Of a stretch of DNA of 64,000 bases, positions 15,714 to 25,371 are shown one piece after another (within the stretch, counting starts at the first letter, position 1; the number at the start of each line of letters is the position of its first letter). The translations under genes were made by a program, and so were the position numbers. Under the pieces are notes generated by a model. It searched no databases. It saw nothing but the letters and a program-made list of their open reading frames with translations, and was not told the origin of the DNA. Origin of the DNA: Novosphingobium sp. 18050 (lineage in GTDB: Bacteria; Pseudomonadota; Alphaproteobacteria; Sphingomonadales; Sphingomonadaceae); NCBI RefSeq assembly GCF_902706195.1, contig NZ_CACSJO010000010.1:62001-126000 (forward strand), read 5' to 3'.

Positions 15714-16724
15714 TCACTGAAATGCCGGCAAAACCTGCCCGGCGAAGGTTCCCGCATATGCGAGGAAGCGCTCCGCCGGAAGCCCGGGCGGCATCATCAT
15801 GGTGAAATGCTCCACCGGCGCTTTTTCCTGCAGACCGCGCAAGTGAGCGATGGCCTCCTCCGGCGTAAGTATCTGGAGGATGCCGCTGGCCTTGAAGGCA
15901 TCGAGGTCCATGGGTTTCAGGGTTGCACCTTCGAGGCCGATCGCCTGATCCTCGTTCATCCACGCACCGTAGCTGTTGTTGACGTGGAGGAAGTAGGGCG
16001 CAAGCTCCTCCATAGCCGCCGCCTTATCCTGCGCGACGACCAGCATCAGCCCCTGAATCCAGATTTTCGCACGGCTCGGGTCCTTGCCCTCAGCCTCAAG
16101 CTTCTGGCGGTAGAGCGGCCAGATTTCGGTGTTGCCGAAGTAACCGTCGCCGTATTTCGCGACGCGTTCCATCGCCTTGGGCGCGAAGCCGCCGATGTAG
16201 AGCGGAATCTGGCCCCGGCTGGAGAGTGGGCGGACCTGCGCGCCCTTGAGGGTAAAGAACCGGCCTTCGAAATCCACCGTCTCGCCGTCCCACAGGCGGC
16301 GCACGAGGTGGAGGAATTCATCGAAGCGGGCGCCGCGTTTGGTGAAGTCCAGCCCGTGAGCGGCATATTCGCGGGCGCGGTAGCCGATCGCGAGGCCCAG
16401 TTGGAGCCGTCCGCCCGAGAGGATGTCGAGTACCGCGCAGTCTTCGGCAAAGCGCAGCGGTTCGTAAAGGGGGCCAAGCGCAATGCCGGTGCCCAGCTTC
16501 ATGCGGCGGGTGCGCGCGGCCACGGCGGCCAGCGTTACCAACGGCGAGGGCATGTAGCCGTCATCGGCCAGGTGGTGTTCGGGCACCCATGCGCCCTCGA
16601 AGCCCAGTGCCTCGGTTTCGGCGATGACGTCGAGCGTCTCGGCGTAGAGCGCCTCGGGGTCGCGGTGCCATGGGGCCGGGTTACGGAAGTCGTAAAGGTA
16701 GCCGAAGCTCATCTTGCCGGTCAT
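15714..16724 (-). CDS. Luciferase-like (LLM class) flavin-dependent oxidoreductase
   Basis: A 336-residue bacterial-luciferase-fold TIM-barrel protein using FMN or F420. Typical segments are EALGFEGAWVPEHHL, the DILSGGRLQLGLAIGYR loop that binds the flavin phosphate, and PLYIGGFAPKAMERVAKYGDGYF. The start at 16724 (MTGKMSFGYLYDF) has a purine-rich GGGAAAGGG stretch upstream; an ATG at 16712 is also possible. Substrate unknown. The partner IclR gene follows after 7 bases, suggesting a small inducible catabolic or detoxification unit. Confidence 0.85.
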   Translation of the reverse strand: MTGKMSFGYLYDFRNPAPWHRDPEALYAETLDVIAETEALGFEGAWVPEHHLADDGYMPSPLVTLAAVAARTRRMKLGTGIALGPLYEPLRFAEDCAVLDILSGGRLQLGLAIGYRAREYAAHGLDFTKRGARFDEFLHLVRRLWDGETVDFEGRFFTLKGAQVRPLSSRGQIPLYIGGFAPKAMERVAKYGDGYFGNTEIWPLYRQKLEAEGKDPSRAKIWIQGLMLVVAQDKAAAMEELAPYFLHVNNSYGAWMNEDQAIGLEGATLKPMDLDAFKASGILQILTPEEAIAHLRGLQEKAPVEHFTMMMPPGLPAERFLAYAGTFAGQVLPAFQ

Positions 16725-16853
16725 GCGCGCCCTTTCCCAAGCCCTTGGTCCAAGTTCCTCGGGCGAAAGGTTTAGGCGCAGCCAACGTTGCGGCAAGGCG
16801 CGGGGGCGATGAGTGATCATTCCTCCCCGAGCAAGGCCGGGGAGGAATGGAAA

Positions 16854-17546
16854 TTACGCCACGTCCATCGCGTATCCGGCGGCGCGCACTGTGCGGATCG
16901 GGTCCGTGTCGCCGTCGCGGTTGATGGCCTTGCGCAGGCGGCGGATGTGAACGTCCACGGTACGCTCGTCGATGTCGGAGTCCATGCCCCACACGCCGTC
17001 GAGTATCTGCTGGCGCGAAACCACCCGGTTCGGGCGTTCCATGAAGTAGCGCAGCAGGCGAAATTCGGTCGGTCCCAGGTGCAGCGCTTCGCCGGCGCGG
17101 CGGACGCGGTGGCTGGTTGCGTCAAGCTCGATATCGCCCCACGACAACACGCTGCCCGACAGCGACGGACGTGCGCGGCGCAGCAGTGCCTCGATCCGGG
17201 CCATCAGCTCCCGCGGGGAAAACGGCTTGGTGACATAATCGTCCGCCCCGGTCTTGAGGCCGCGGATCATGTCCTCTTCCTCGCCGCGCGCGGTGACCAT
17301 GATGATCGGGATCTGCGCGGTTTCCTTGTCCTTGCGCAGCTGGCGGCAGACCTCGATGCCGGGCACCTGCTCGATCATCCAGTCGAGTACGATGGCGTCG
17401 GGCACCTGTTCGCGCACCATGACCAGCGCCTCTTCACCGTCGCCGGTAGAGCGCACGTCGTACCCTTCGGCGCTCAGGTTCCAGGTGAGGAGTTCGCACA
17501 GGGCGACATCGTCCTCGACGACGAGAACGGAAGCGGTCGCGCTCAT
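16854..17546 (-). CDS. phoB: Phosphate regulon response regulator PhoB
   Basis: A 230-residue OmpR-family regulator with an intact receiver: acidic residues at 11-13 (VVEDD), phosphoacceptor Asp55 (IVLDWM), Thr85 (IMVTARG) and Lys107 (YVTKPFS). The winged helix follows (GPTEFRLLRYFMERPNRVVSRQ and DERTVDVHIRRLRKAI). It ends the pst operon, its ATG overlapping the phoU stop by 4 bases. When phosphorylated it should activate promoters with 11-base-phased TGTCA repeats like those seen upstream of pstS and the porin. No phoR histidine kinase gene is adjacent, unlike in many Proteobacteria. Confidence 0.95.
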   Translation of the reverse strand: MSATASVLVVEDDVALCELLTWNLSAEGYDVRSTGDGEEALVMVREQVPDAIVLDWMIEQVPGIEVCRQLRKDKETAQIPIIMVTARGEEEDMIRGLKTGADDYVTKPFSPRELMARIEALLRRARPSLSGSVLSWGDIELDATSHRVRRAGEALHLGPTEFRLLRYFMERPNRVVSRQQILDGVWGMDSDIDERTVDVHIRRLRKAINRDGDTDPIRTVRAAGYAMDVA

Positions 17547-18241
17547 GCCATCATGCCCGAGGTATCGTCGGTCAGCGAATCGCGCTCGGTGCAATACTCG
17601 CCGGTGGCGGCGTAGTAGACCATCTCGGCCACATTGGTGGCGTGGTCGCCGATGCGTTCCAGGTTGCGGGCGATGAACAGCAGCTGCGCCGCGCTGGTGA
17701 TCGTCGCCGGGTTTTCCATCATGTGGGTCAGCAGCGAGCGGAACAGCGTGTTGTAGAACTGGTCCAGCTTCTGGTCGCGGCGGATGACTTCAACCGCCAG
17801 CGCCGCATCGCGCGAACCGTAGGCGTTGAGGACATCGCGCACCATGCTCTCGGCGATCTCGGCCATAGTGGGCACGAGGGTCACCGGATCGATCTTGGTG
17901 CGGCCTTCCAGGGCATTGACGCGCTTTGCGATGTTCTTGGCGTAGTCACCGATGCGCTCGATGACGCCGGAGATTTTCAGCGCGGCGATGACATCGCGCA
18001 GATCGTCGGCCATCGGCGCACGCAGCGCGATGGTGCGTACCGCCAGGCGGTCCACTTCGGCTTCCAGCGCATCGAGCCGGGCATCGGCGGCGACGACCTG
18101 CGCGGCAAGCTCCTCGTCATGCTGGACGAGCGCGGTGATGGCATCGCGGATCGCGACTTCGGCAAGCCCGCCCATCTCGGCGACAAGGCCACGAAGCTGG
18201 CCGATCTCGCTATCGAAGGCCTTGACGGTATGATCGACCAT
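17543..18241 (-). CDS. phoU: Phosphate transport system regulator PhoU
   Basis: A 232-residue all-helical protein of two PhoU repeats (residues about 15-105 and 120-210), with conserved segments such as LRDVIAALKISGVIERIGDYAKNIAKR and ARNLERIGDHATNVAE. PhoU links PstSCAB transport state to the PhoR kinase and holds the regulon off when phosphate is plentiful. It lies between pstB and phoB, 24 bases after pstB. Confidence 0.96.
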   Translation of the reverse strand: MVDHTVKAFDSEIGQLRGLVAEMGGLAEVAIRDAITALVQHDEELAAQVVAADARLDALEAEVDRLAVRTIALRAPMADDLRDVIAALKISGVIERIGDYAKNIAKRVNALEGRTKIDPVTLVPTMAEIAESMVRDVLNAYGSRDAALAVEVIRRDQKLDQFYNTLFRSLLTHMMENPATITSAAQLLFIARNLERIGDHATNVAEMVYYAATGEYCTERDSLTDDTSGMMA

Positions 18242-18265
18242 GGCGTTTTCCTGTCAGAGCATCAC

Positions 18266-19027
18266 TCAGCCATAACGGCCGGTGATGTAGTCCTTGGTGC
18301 GCACTTCGCGCGGATTGGTGAAGATCTGGTCGGTCTCGCCATATTCGACGAGACTGCCCAGATGGAAGAAGGCGGTGCGCTGCGAAACGCGTGCGGCCTG
18401 CTGCATCGAGTGGGTGACGATGACGATGGCGAAGCTTTCCTTCAGTTCGTCGATCAGTTCCTCGATGCGCGCGGTGGCGATGGGGTCGAGCGCGGAGCAC
18501 GGCTCGTCCATCAGGATCACCTCGGGGCTGACCGCAATGGCGCGTGCAATGCACAGGCGCTGCTGCTGCCCGCCCGAAAGCGCGGTGCCGGCGTCGGTCA
18601 GGCGGTCCTTGACCTCCTCCCACAGTCCGGCCTTGGTCAGCGCGCGCTCGACGATCTGTTCCATGTCCGCCTTTGACGAACCCAGGCCATGGATGCGCGG
18701 ACCATAGGCGACATTCTCGAAGATCGACTTCGGGAACGGGTTCGGCTTCTGGAAGACCATGCCGACACGGGCGCGAAGGGCGACCGGATCCATGCTGGCG
18801 GCATAGATATTCTCGCCGTCGAGCAGGATCTCACCGTCGACGCGGGCGCCGGCGATGGTGTCGTTCATACGGTTGAGGGTACGCAGGAACGTCGACTTGC
18901 CGCAGCCCGAAGGCCCGATGAAAGCAGTGACGATACCGTTGTCGATGTCGATGGAGACGTCGTTGATCGCCTTCTTCTGTCCGTAGAAGACGTCGACGTT
19001 GCGGGCTGTGAGCTTTGTGTCTGTCAT
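18266..19027 (-). CDS. pstB: Phosphate ABC transporter ATP-binding protein PstB
   Basis: A 253-residue ABC ATPase with Walker [11 protein letters not shown]-loop VFQKPNPFP, signature LSGGQQQR, Walker [14 protein letters not shown] and switch His (VIVTHSM). It powers phosphate import through PstC/PstA. The start at 19027 ([16 protein letters not shown]) lies 4 bases after the pstA stop. Confidence 0.97.
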   Translation of the reverse strand: MTDTKLTARNVDVFYGQKKAINDVSIDIDNGIVTAFIGPSGCGKSTFLRTLNRMNDTIAGARVDGEILLDGENIYAASMDPVALRARVGMVFQKPNPFPKSIFENVAYGPRIHGLGSSKADMEQIVERALTKAGLWEEVKDRLTDAGTALSGGQQQRLCIARAIAVSPEVILMDEPCSALDPIATARIEELIDELKESFAIVIVTHSMQQAARVSQRTAFFHLGSLVEYGETDQIFTNPREVRTKDYITGRYG

Positions 19028-19031
19028 GTCC

Positions 19032-19919
19032 CTACCAGCGGACTTCGAACTTGTTGCGAAGATAGATCGCAATACCATTCATGGCGAGCAGGAAGACCAG
19101 CAGCACGATGATGGCGGCGGAAGTGTTCTGAACGAAACCCTTGTCGATTTCGTCAGACCACAGGAAAATCTGCATCGGCAGCACGCTGGACGGCGAAGTC
19201 AGGCCGTCGGGCGGAGTGGCGACGAAGGCGCGCATGCCGATCATCAGCAGCGGCGCGGTTTCACCCAGCGCGCGGGCCATGCCAATGATGGTGCCCGTAA
19301 GGATACCCGGCAGAGCCAGCGGCAGGACGTGGTGGAACGTGGTCTGCACCTTGCTCGCGCCGATGCCGTAAGCAGCTTCGCGGATCGAAGGCGGCACCGC
19401 CTTGATGGCATTGCGCCCAGAGATCACGATCACCGGCATGGTCATCAGCGCCAGGGTCAGACCGCCGACCAGCGGCGACGAGCGCGGCATGCCCATCGTG
19501 TTGATGAACACCGCCAGGCCCAGCAGACCGAAAATGATCGAAGGCACCGCAGCGAGGTTGTTGATTGAGACCTCGATCCATTCGATCCAGCGCTTCCTCG
19601 GCGCGAATTCCTCAAGGTAGATCGCGGCCAGCACGCCCATCGGGAACGAGAGCAGCAGCGTGACGGCCATCGTCAGCAGCGAGCCCTTGGTCGCACCCCA
19701 GACACCGGCGACGGTGGCATCGGTCGAGTCCGAACCCGACAGGAAGCTCCAGTCGAGGCCGGTCACGCCGTTCTTGAGCATGATGACCAGCAGCAATGCG
19801 AGGAACGAAAGGCTGAGGACGATTGCGCCCAGGCCGATCATCTTGAAGCGGCGCTCGGAGGCGTTGCGCCGCGCGATGCGCCGCAACGCCTCGGGCGAAT
19901 TCCAGTCTGATTTACTCAT
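19032..19919 (-). CDS. pstA: Phosphate ABC transporter permease PstA
   Basis: A 295-residue inner-membrane permease with six predicted helices and the EAA-type loop ([26 protein letters not shown]) that contacts PstB. It pairs with PstC to form the channel. Its ATG overlaps the end of pstC by 8 bases. Confidence 0.96.
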   Translation of the reverse strand: MSKSDWNSPEALRRIARRNASERRFKMIGLGAIVLSLSFLALLLVIMLKNGVTGLDWSFLSGSDSTDATVAGVWGATKGSLLTMAVTLLLSFPMGVLAAIYLEEFAPRKRWIEWIEVSINNLAAVPSIIFGLLGLAVFINTMGMPRSSPLVGGLTLALMTMPVIVISGRNAIKAVPPSIREAAYGIGASKVQTTFHHVLPLALPGILTGTIIGMARALGETAPLLMIGMRAFVATPPDGLTSPSSVLPMQIFLWSDEIDKGFVQNTSAAIIVLLVFLLAMNGIAIYLRNKFEVRW

Positions 19920-21285
19920 AGGCTTCGCGGAACCGCTTCACGACGCGCAGGGCGACGATGTTGAGAATGAGGGTGACGACGAACAGCACGAGTCCCAGCG
20001 CGAAGGCCGACAGCGTCTTGGGGCTGTTGAACTCCTGGTCGCCGGTCAGCATCTGGACGATCTGGTAGGTGACGGTGGTCATCGTCTCGAACGGGTTTGC
20101 GGAGAGGCGCGCGGCGGCACCCGCAGCCATGACGACGATCATCGTCTCGCCAATGGCGCGGCTGATCGCCAGCATCACGCCTGCAACGATGCCGGGCAGT
20201 GCGGCGGGAAGCAGCACCTTCTTGATCGTCTCCGACTTGGTAGACCCCAGCGCCAGCGAACCGTCGCTCATCGCACGCGGCACGGCGGCGAGCGCATCGT
20301 CGGCCATCGAAGAGACGAAGGGGATGATCATCACGCCCATGACGAGACCGGCGGCAAGCGCGCTCTCGGTCGAGGGGTTCTGCATGCCGATCGAGGCGGC
20401 GAAATCGCGGATCATCGGCGCCACGGTCAGCGCGGCGAAGTAGCCGTAGACCACCGTGGGGATGCCCGCGAGAATTTCGAGCATCGGCTTGAGCCACTTG
20501 CGGACGTTGCTCGTGGCATACTGCGTCAGGTAGATCGCGCTCATCAGGCCAAGCGGGATCGCGACGATCATCGCGATGATCGCGCCGATGTAGATCGTGC
20601 CCCAGAACAGCGGCACGGCGCCGAAGTTGTCGTTGATGTTGGCGCCCATCGTGCTCGCCGGCGACCAGTGGGTGCCGGTGAGGAAGGCGATCGGCGAGAC
20701 GTCCTTGAAGAACAGTCCGGCCTCGAACACCAGCGACCCGACGATGCCGAAGGTGGTCAGCACCGCCATCAGCGAAGCGGCCAGCAGCAGCGCCATCACG
20801 GCACGCTCCACCTGAGTACGGGCCCGGAAGTCGGCGCGGATGCGGGTGAAGCCATAGCCTCCCCCGGCGACCGCGACGACCACCACGAGCAGCGCGCCGA
20901 TCAGGCCGAAGCGGAACTGCGCGGCGCGGATCGGCTCGACCAGGACCTGCGACTCGGCGTGGAAGGCAACCGCCGAAGGGTCGGATGCGAGGTTATGCGC
21001 CTCGGCGACAACCGCGCCCAGGGTCATCGGGTCGGTGGGCAGGCTGGCGGCAACGGGGTTGGCGAAAACCGTGCTTTCGATCAGCCCGGGCATGATCGCC
21101 GACCACACGCCCCAGGCGATCAGCGCCGGAACGAGGATCCACAGCGCCATGTGCCAGCCGTGGTAGGCGGGCATCGAATGCATCGACCCCCGCCCCGTGT
21201 AGAGCAGCCGGGCCCGGCCTCGTGCGGCAAACCAGCCGACCAGACCCAGGCCGAAGACGGCCAGGAGAACTCCTGTAAGTATCAT
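19912..21285 (-). CDS. pstC: Phosphate ABC transporter permease PstC
   Basis: A 457-residue permease, longer than the roughly 320-residue enterobacterial protein because of an extra N-terminal region (residues 1-165) with two or three additional hydrophobic segments and a periplasmic part. Such extended PstC forms are usual in Alphaproteobacteria. The permease core carries the EAA-like loop ALGSTKSETIKKVLLPAALPG. It lies 31 bases downstream of pstS. Confidence 0.95.
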   Translation of the reverse strand: MILTGVLLAVFGLGLVGWFAARGRARLLYTGRGSMHSMPAYHGWHMALWILVPALIAWGVWSAIMPGLIESTVFANPVAASLPTDPMTLGAVVAEAHNLASDPSAVAFHAESQVLVEPIRAAQFRFGLIGALLVVVVAVAGGGYGFTRIRADFRARTQVERAVMALLLAASLMAVLTTFGIVGSLVFEAGLFFKDVSPIAFLTGTHWSPASTMGANINDNFGAVPLFWGTIYIGAIIAMIVAIPLGLMSAIYLTQYATSNVRKWLKPMLEILAGIPTVVYGYFAALTVAPMIRDFAASIGMQNPSTESALAAGLVMGVMIIPFVSSMADDALAAVPRAMSDGSLALGSTKSETIKKVLLPAALPGIVAGVMLAISRAIGETMIVVMAAGAAARLSANPFETMTTVTYQIVQMLTGDQEFNSPKTLSAFALGLVLFVVTLILNIVALRVVKRFREAYE

Positions 21286-21316
21286 GACTGGCCGCCCGGC
21301 CCTTTCTTATCTTGGC

Positions 21317-22363
21317 TTACTTCAGCTCGGACGGATCGAGCGGAGTCATCTTGGCGACGATATCAGCGCTCTTGGTGCGAACGTCCTCCGGCGCGATGAC
21401 CATGCCCTTCTTCTTCAGAAGGCCGTCAGCACCCCACGACTTCACCCATTCAGCCACGTAGCCCTGAAGGCCCTTGATGGGCGCCAGGTGCTGCTTCTTG
21501 ACGTAGATGTAGAGCGGACGAGCGCCCGGATAGGTGTAGTCCGAAATCGTCTTGTAGGTCGGCTCGATGCCCGACATCGGGATACCCTTGATGCTGTCGG
21601 GGTTCTCCTCGAGGAACGAGAAACCGAAGATGCCGATGGCCTTGGGGTTCTGCGAGATCTTCTGGACGATCAGGTTGTCGTTCTCACCGGCGTCGACATA
21701 GGGACCGTCCTCGCGGATGTTGTGGCAGGTCGCCTCGTACTTTTCCTTGTCGGTGTCCTTGAGCGCCTTGGTGGCGGCGTCGGTCTTGCAACCGGCTTCG
21801 AGGATCAGCTCCTTGAGCGCGTCACGCGTGCCCGAGGTTGACGGCGGGCCGTAGACGAGGATCGGCTCGGCCGGGAGCGAAGGATTGACGTCCTTCCAGG
21901 TCTTGGCGGTGTTGGGCTTGCCGAACGGGTTGGCGGCGAGCGCCTTGTAGATGTCGGTCGGGGTCAGGCCGAAACCGGGACCGTTCTTCGATTCGGCGAA
22001 GGCGATACCGTCGATGCCGACCTGGACCTCGACGATCTCCTTGACGCCGTTCTTCTGGCATTCCTCGTACTCGGACTTCTTGATCCGGCGCGAGGCGTCC
22101 TCGATGTCAGGGTGCTGGGCGCCGACACCGGCGCAGAACAGCTTCATGCCCGCGCCCGTTCCGGTCGATTCGATCACCGGCGACTTGGCGCCGCTGGACT
22201 TGGCATAGGCCTCGGCGACGGCGGTCGCGAAGGGATACACGGTCGAGGAACCGACGCCGCGCACGAAATCGCGCGCACCGGAGCCGGACGAGCCCGAACC
22301 ACCGCAGGCGCTGAGCGCGGCCACGGAAACGGCGGCAAAGATGATGGTCTTGGTCGAACGCAT
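21317..22363 (-). CDS. pstS: Phosphate-binding protein PstS (predicted lipoprotein)
   Basis: A 348-residue substrate-binding protein with a signal II sequence (AALSACGG, Cys20), implying a lipid-anchored form. Phosphate-site segments include RGVGSSTVYPFATAVAEAY, ESTGTGAG and PPSTSGTRDALKE. The start at 22363 has AAGGGG upstream. It is the first gene of pstSCAB-phoU-phoB, and a PhoB box at 22412-22440 lies 49 bases upstream. Confidence 0.95.
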   Translation of the reverse strand: MRSTKTIIFAAVSVAALSACGGSGSSGSGARDFVRGVGSSTVYPFATAVAEAYAKSSGAKSPVIESTGTGAGMKLFCAGVGAQHPDIEDASRRIKKSEYEECQKNGVKEIVEVQVGIDGIAFAESKNGPGFGLTPTDIYKALAANPFGKPNTAKTWKDVNPSLPAEPILVYGPPSTSGTRDALKELILEAGCKTDAATKALKDTDKEKYEATCHNIREDGPYVDAGENDNLIVQKISQNPKAIGIFGFSFLEENPDSIKGIPMSGIEPTYKTISDYTYPGARPLYIYVKKQHLAPIKGLQGYVAEWVKSWGADGLLKKKGMVIAPEDVRTKSADIVAKMTPLDPSELK

Positions 22364-22411
22364 ATGAATACCCCTTGGGCTTCTACTGTGGGATGCCCCT
22401 ATTGGCCTTCG

Positions 22412-22440
22412 ATGACACTTCCATGACGATAAAGTGACAT
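22412..22440 (-). promoter_or_regulatory. PhoB box upstream of pstS
   Basis: Read on the minus strand: ATGTCAC (22440-22434), TTTA, TCGTCAT (22429-22423), GGAA, GTGTCAT (22418-22412). These are three 7-base units at exact 11-base steps with AT-rich spacers, the PhoB box layout, placed upstream of the operon PhoB is known to control. Confidence 0.82.
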
Positions 22441-22838
22441 TGCCGGGGACAGCGCCGGTTTTGTTTGGCAACACGACGGTATCCGGCGAATTGGCAGCCA
22501 TTGTGACAGGTTCCCGGCGACCTGCCCGCTGACTGCCCGACCGGATATGGAGCGCCTGATCGGTGCTTGCGCCTGTTGTCGATCTAGAACTCACTACGAC
22601 TCATGGCAAGCGCGCTCGCTCGTGAACGACCTTCCACCCGCCCCTCTCCACGGCGCACGCCTGCCTCGCTTTGGCCCGCTAGCGGGCGTGAAGGGCGGCG
22701 GCAGGCGACACTGTAATCTTGCGCCCATGTTGCCAAGCCAATGCTAGGTTATATCTGACCGTATCAGGGGCCGGGCATATAACGACATCGGCGGGGGAAT
22801 GGGCATGCCACACCAAGCAGCACGAGCAGCCGGGAATT
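22441..22838. other. Non-coding region between the pstS and porin promoters
   Basis: No convincing gene is seen. A perfect 14-base palindrome GCCCGCTAGCGGGC occurs at 22674-22687. A phoR kinase gene, often found beside pstS in other Proteobacteria, is absent. Confidence 0.6.
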
Positions 22839-22878
22839 GTGTCTCGGAAGTGTCATTTAGTAGTCATCTTTGGGTCAT
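22839..22878 (+). promoter_or_regulatory. PhoB box (four units) upstream of the OprP-like porin
   Basis: GTGTCTC (22839), GTGTCAT (22850), TAGTCAT (22861) and GGGTCAT (22872) recur at exactly 11-base steps, with spacers GGAA, TTAG and CTTT. It ends 46 bases before the porin start. Spacing and sequence match the pstS box. Confidence 0.78.
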
Positions 22879-22924
22879 ATTGACCACTCGCAAGACGAAA
22901 CTCTTGCGAAAGACGGCGATTCCC

Positions 22925-24334
22925 ATGCGTACCTTCCTACTCGGCACGGCTGCGATGACGGCAACCACTTTCGCGCAACCGGCTTTTGCACAGGCCGTCG
23001 ATGCCCAGGAAGCCGATGCCATGCGCGCAGAGATTCGCGAGCTTCGCACCCGCCTCGAGGCTCTGGAAAACCGTCTCGGCGCTCCGACCACGGCCCAGGC
23101 CGATGCCGCCGCGCAGCCACCTGCACTCGCAGCAACGGGAACTGCCGCTGCCGCCGCCGTCCCGGCGAAAAAGCCGGCGGATGAAGTGAAAATCCAGTGG
23201 AAAGGCAGCCCGCAGATTGTCCAGGGCGACCATGCATTCAAGGTCAAGGGCCGCATTCAGGCCGACGCCAACTACGTTTCCGCGCCCAAGGGCCTGGACG
23301 ACAGGGGGCTGGGCTTCGGCAGCGAGATGCGCCGTATCCGCTTTGGCGGCGAAGGCGCTTTCAGCAACCACCTGTCCTACAAGCTGGAACTGGAACTGTC
23401 TGACAACGCGGTCGACCTCGTCGATACTTTCATCACCTTCAAGGACGGTCCGTGGCAGTTGCAGCTGGGCAACCAGAACCCCTTCTGGTCGCTCGACGAA
23501 CTGACCGGCGACACCTCGGGCAGCACCATGGAACGCGCCGCCTTCACCGATGCTTTTGCCTTCGAGCGCCGCCTTGGCTTGGGTGCGCAGTACAGCAAGG
23601 GCGCACTGATCGCGCAGCTGGGCGTCTTCACCGATGACATCACCGCGCTCGCCAACAGCAGCGACGGCGTCAACGGCGGTGACGAGAACAACAGCTACAG
23701 CGTCGACGGCAGGCTGGTCTTCGCGCCGAAGCTGGGCGATGTGCAGCTGCATCTGGGCGCCTCGGGCCACTGGCGCCGCCTCGGCCGGCTGGCCGACGCG
23801 ACCACCCGCTACCGCCAGCGCCCTTACGTGCACAGCACCAATACCCGCCTGATCGGCACGCCCGCGATGAACGTCGAGGACGAGACGATGTACGGCGCGG
23901 AACTCGCCGCGATTTCGGGGCGCCTGCACGGCGTGGCGGAATACTACACCCTCAACGCCAACCGCGTGGACCTGCCCTCGGTCGCCTTCCACGGCGCTTA
24001 CGGCGAGGTCGGGTATTTCCTGACCGAAGGCGATACGCGCGGGTACAAGGGCGGCATCTTCACCACAAATGCCCCCGCCCATCCGCTGGGGGACGGCGGC
24101 ATCGGTTCGATCCAGGTCAATCTGCGGTACGACTGGCTCGATCTCAACGACCGCGACATCCGGGGCGGGACGCAGAACGGCTATATCGCCGCGCTGGTAT
24201 GGTCGCCGGTCCAGTACCTGCGCTTCAACGTCAATTACGCGCTGCTGCAATACACCGGCGCGACCGCCCTTCCCTCAGGCAACCGCAACTACGACGCCAA
24301 TGTCTTCGCAACGCGCTTCGAGTTCGATTTCTGA
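22925..24334 (+). CDS. OprO/OprP-type phosphate-selective porin
   Basis: A 469-residue outer-membrane protein with a signal peptide ending at PAFAQA (residue 22). A short coiled-coil follows (EADAMRAEIRELRTRLEALE), typical of OprO/OprP porins, and then a 16-strand-type barrel ending in Phe (ATRFEFDF). A motif near MRRIRFGGEGAF, with its basic residues, fits an anion-selective channel. The start at 22925 begins the signal peptide; upstream codons overlap the PhoB box. Function inferred: phosphate or polyphosphate diffusion during starvation. Confidence 0.9.
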   Translation: MRTFLLGTAAMTATTFAQPAFAQAVDAQEADAMRAEIRELRTRLEALENRLGAPTTAQADAAAQPPALAATGTAAAAAVPAKKPADEVKIQWKGSPQIVQGDHAFKVKGRIQADANYVSAPKGLDDRGLGFGSEMRRIRFGGEGAFSNHLSYKLELELSDNAVDLVDTFITFKDGPWQLQLGNQNPFWSLDELTGDTSGSTMERAAFTDAFAFERRLGLGAQYSKGALIAQLGVFTDDITALANSSDGVNGGDENNSYSVDGRLVFAPKLGDVQLHLGASGHWRRLGRLADATTRYRQRPYVHSTNTRLIGTPAMNVEDETMYGAELAAISGRLHGVAEYYTLNANRVDLPSVAFHGAYGEVGYFLTEGDTRGYKGGIFTTNAPAHPLGDGGIGSIQVNLRYDWLDLNDRDIRGGTQNGYIAALVWSPVQYLRFNVNYALLQYTGATALPSGNRNYDANVFATRFEFDF

Positions 24335-24371
24335 CAGCTGGCGCAAGTTTACACCGGTCATTTGTCAGTGC

Positions 24372-24417
24372 GAGCTAGCACCCCGGGGCGTTTTACGCTG
24401 CCCTGCGGTGCTGGCTC
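24372..24417. terminator. Probable bidirectional terminator hairpin between convergent genes
   Basis: GAGCTAGCACC (24372-24382) pairs with GGTGCTGGCTC (24407-24417) with one T-G wobble, enclosing a GC-rich inner part. It lies between the porin gene and the convergent membrane-protein gene. There is no long T-run. Confidence 0.5.
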
Positions 24418-24435
24418 CCAGTCTTGCTAGGCAAT

Positions 24436-25281
24436 CTACTCGAACGTGCTCGCGACCGTCTCTGCGGAAGGTCCGGCCAGCTGGCGGTGCGTCTGGCTCA
24501 GCACCGCAGCGAGAACGATACTTGCCGCCGCGCTGATCGCACCGGAAACCAGACCCATTACCAGTACCGCGATATTGCCCTGGCCCAGCACCAACATCAC
24601 CGGCCCGACCAGAATGAGGGTCGAGATCAGCGCCAGTGCGAAATACGCCACCGTCAGCAACGTGTAGAAGCCGAAGAGACGCAGGCTGTTGCCGCGCGTC
24701 AGTCGCCATGAACGGGCCATTGCCGCGATCGGATTGCCGGTTCCCTCTTTGACGATCACCGGCACCACCAGCGAGAACTTCACTGACGCATAAGTCAGCG
24801 CCATCAGCACCAGAACGACCGCCAGGATCGAACCCGCACCAGCTGCGCCGACCAGCGTGAACAGTCCCACCAGCAGCATCGAGAATACGATTGTCGCCAG
24901 CATCGTGCCGACAATTCCGACCACGCCGACCGCGAACAGCGAAGGCAGCGCGCGCAGGCCTGCTCCGATCGATTCGCCTACCGTCGGCCGTCCCCGGCCG
25001 CTGATCAGCGCCGTGACCGAAAGATAGCCGATCATCTGCGCCAGCGCCCCGCCCAGGCCGAAGCCCAGGAGCATGCCCATGTTGTCGCTCATCAGGCGGT
25101 TCATCACCTGCGGCTTGTTCATGGCTTCCATGATCTGCGTCTGCAGCTCGGTCAGGAATACGGTGGAAAGCAGCGTGGGCAGCAGGAAGAACACGCCGCC
25201 CAGCGCCAGCAGCACCTCGCGATTTGCGCGAACGGCGGCCATGGCGTCGCCCCAGGCCCGGTTGCTGTCGAACTTCATCAC
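24436..25281 (-). CDS. Polytopic membrane protein of the YciC/glycerophosphodiesterase-membrane-domain type
   Basis: A 281-residue inner-membrane protein with about six hydrophobic segments (residues about 25-45, 65-90, 115-145, 150-175, 205-235 and 240-265). The loop NPIAAMARSWRLTRGNSLRLFGFYTLL is characteristic of the membrane domain seen in YciC-like and GdpD-associated proteins. Role unknown. Two consecutive ATG codons open it after GGAG. It is divergent from lipB. Confidence 0.75.
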   Translation of the reverse strand: MMKFDSNRAWGDAMAAVRANREVLLALGGVFFLLPTLLSTVFLTELQTQIMEAMNKPQVMNRLMSDNMGMLLGFGLGGALAQMIGYLSVTALISGRGRPTVGESIGAGLRALPSLFAVGVVGIVGTMLATIVFSMLLVGLFTLVGAAGAGSILAVVLVLMALTYASVKFSLVVPVIVKEGTGNPIAAMARSWRLTRGNSLRLFGFYTLLTVAYFALALISTLILVGPVMLVLGQGNIAVLVMGLVSGAISAAASIVLAAVLSQTHRQLAGPSAETVASTFE

Positions 25282-25371
25282 TCACTCCACACCAAGGCTT
25301 TGCCCTAGTGTAGAGCCGGGTTCGCCTAAAGACACTTGATAACCGCAGGGAATGACGCCACGCAACGCGCC

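Noticed and set aside
22937..24250. Minus-strand open frame of about 437 codons opposite the porin
   Set aside because: Antisense shadow of a convincing outer-membrane protein gene.
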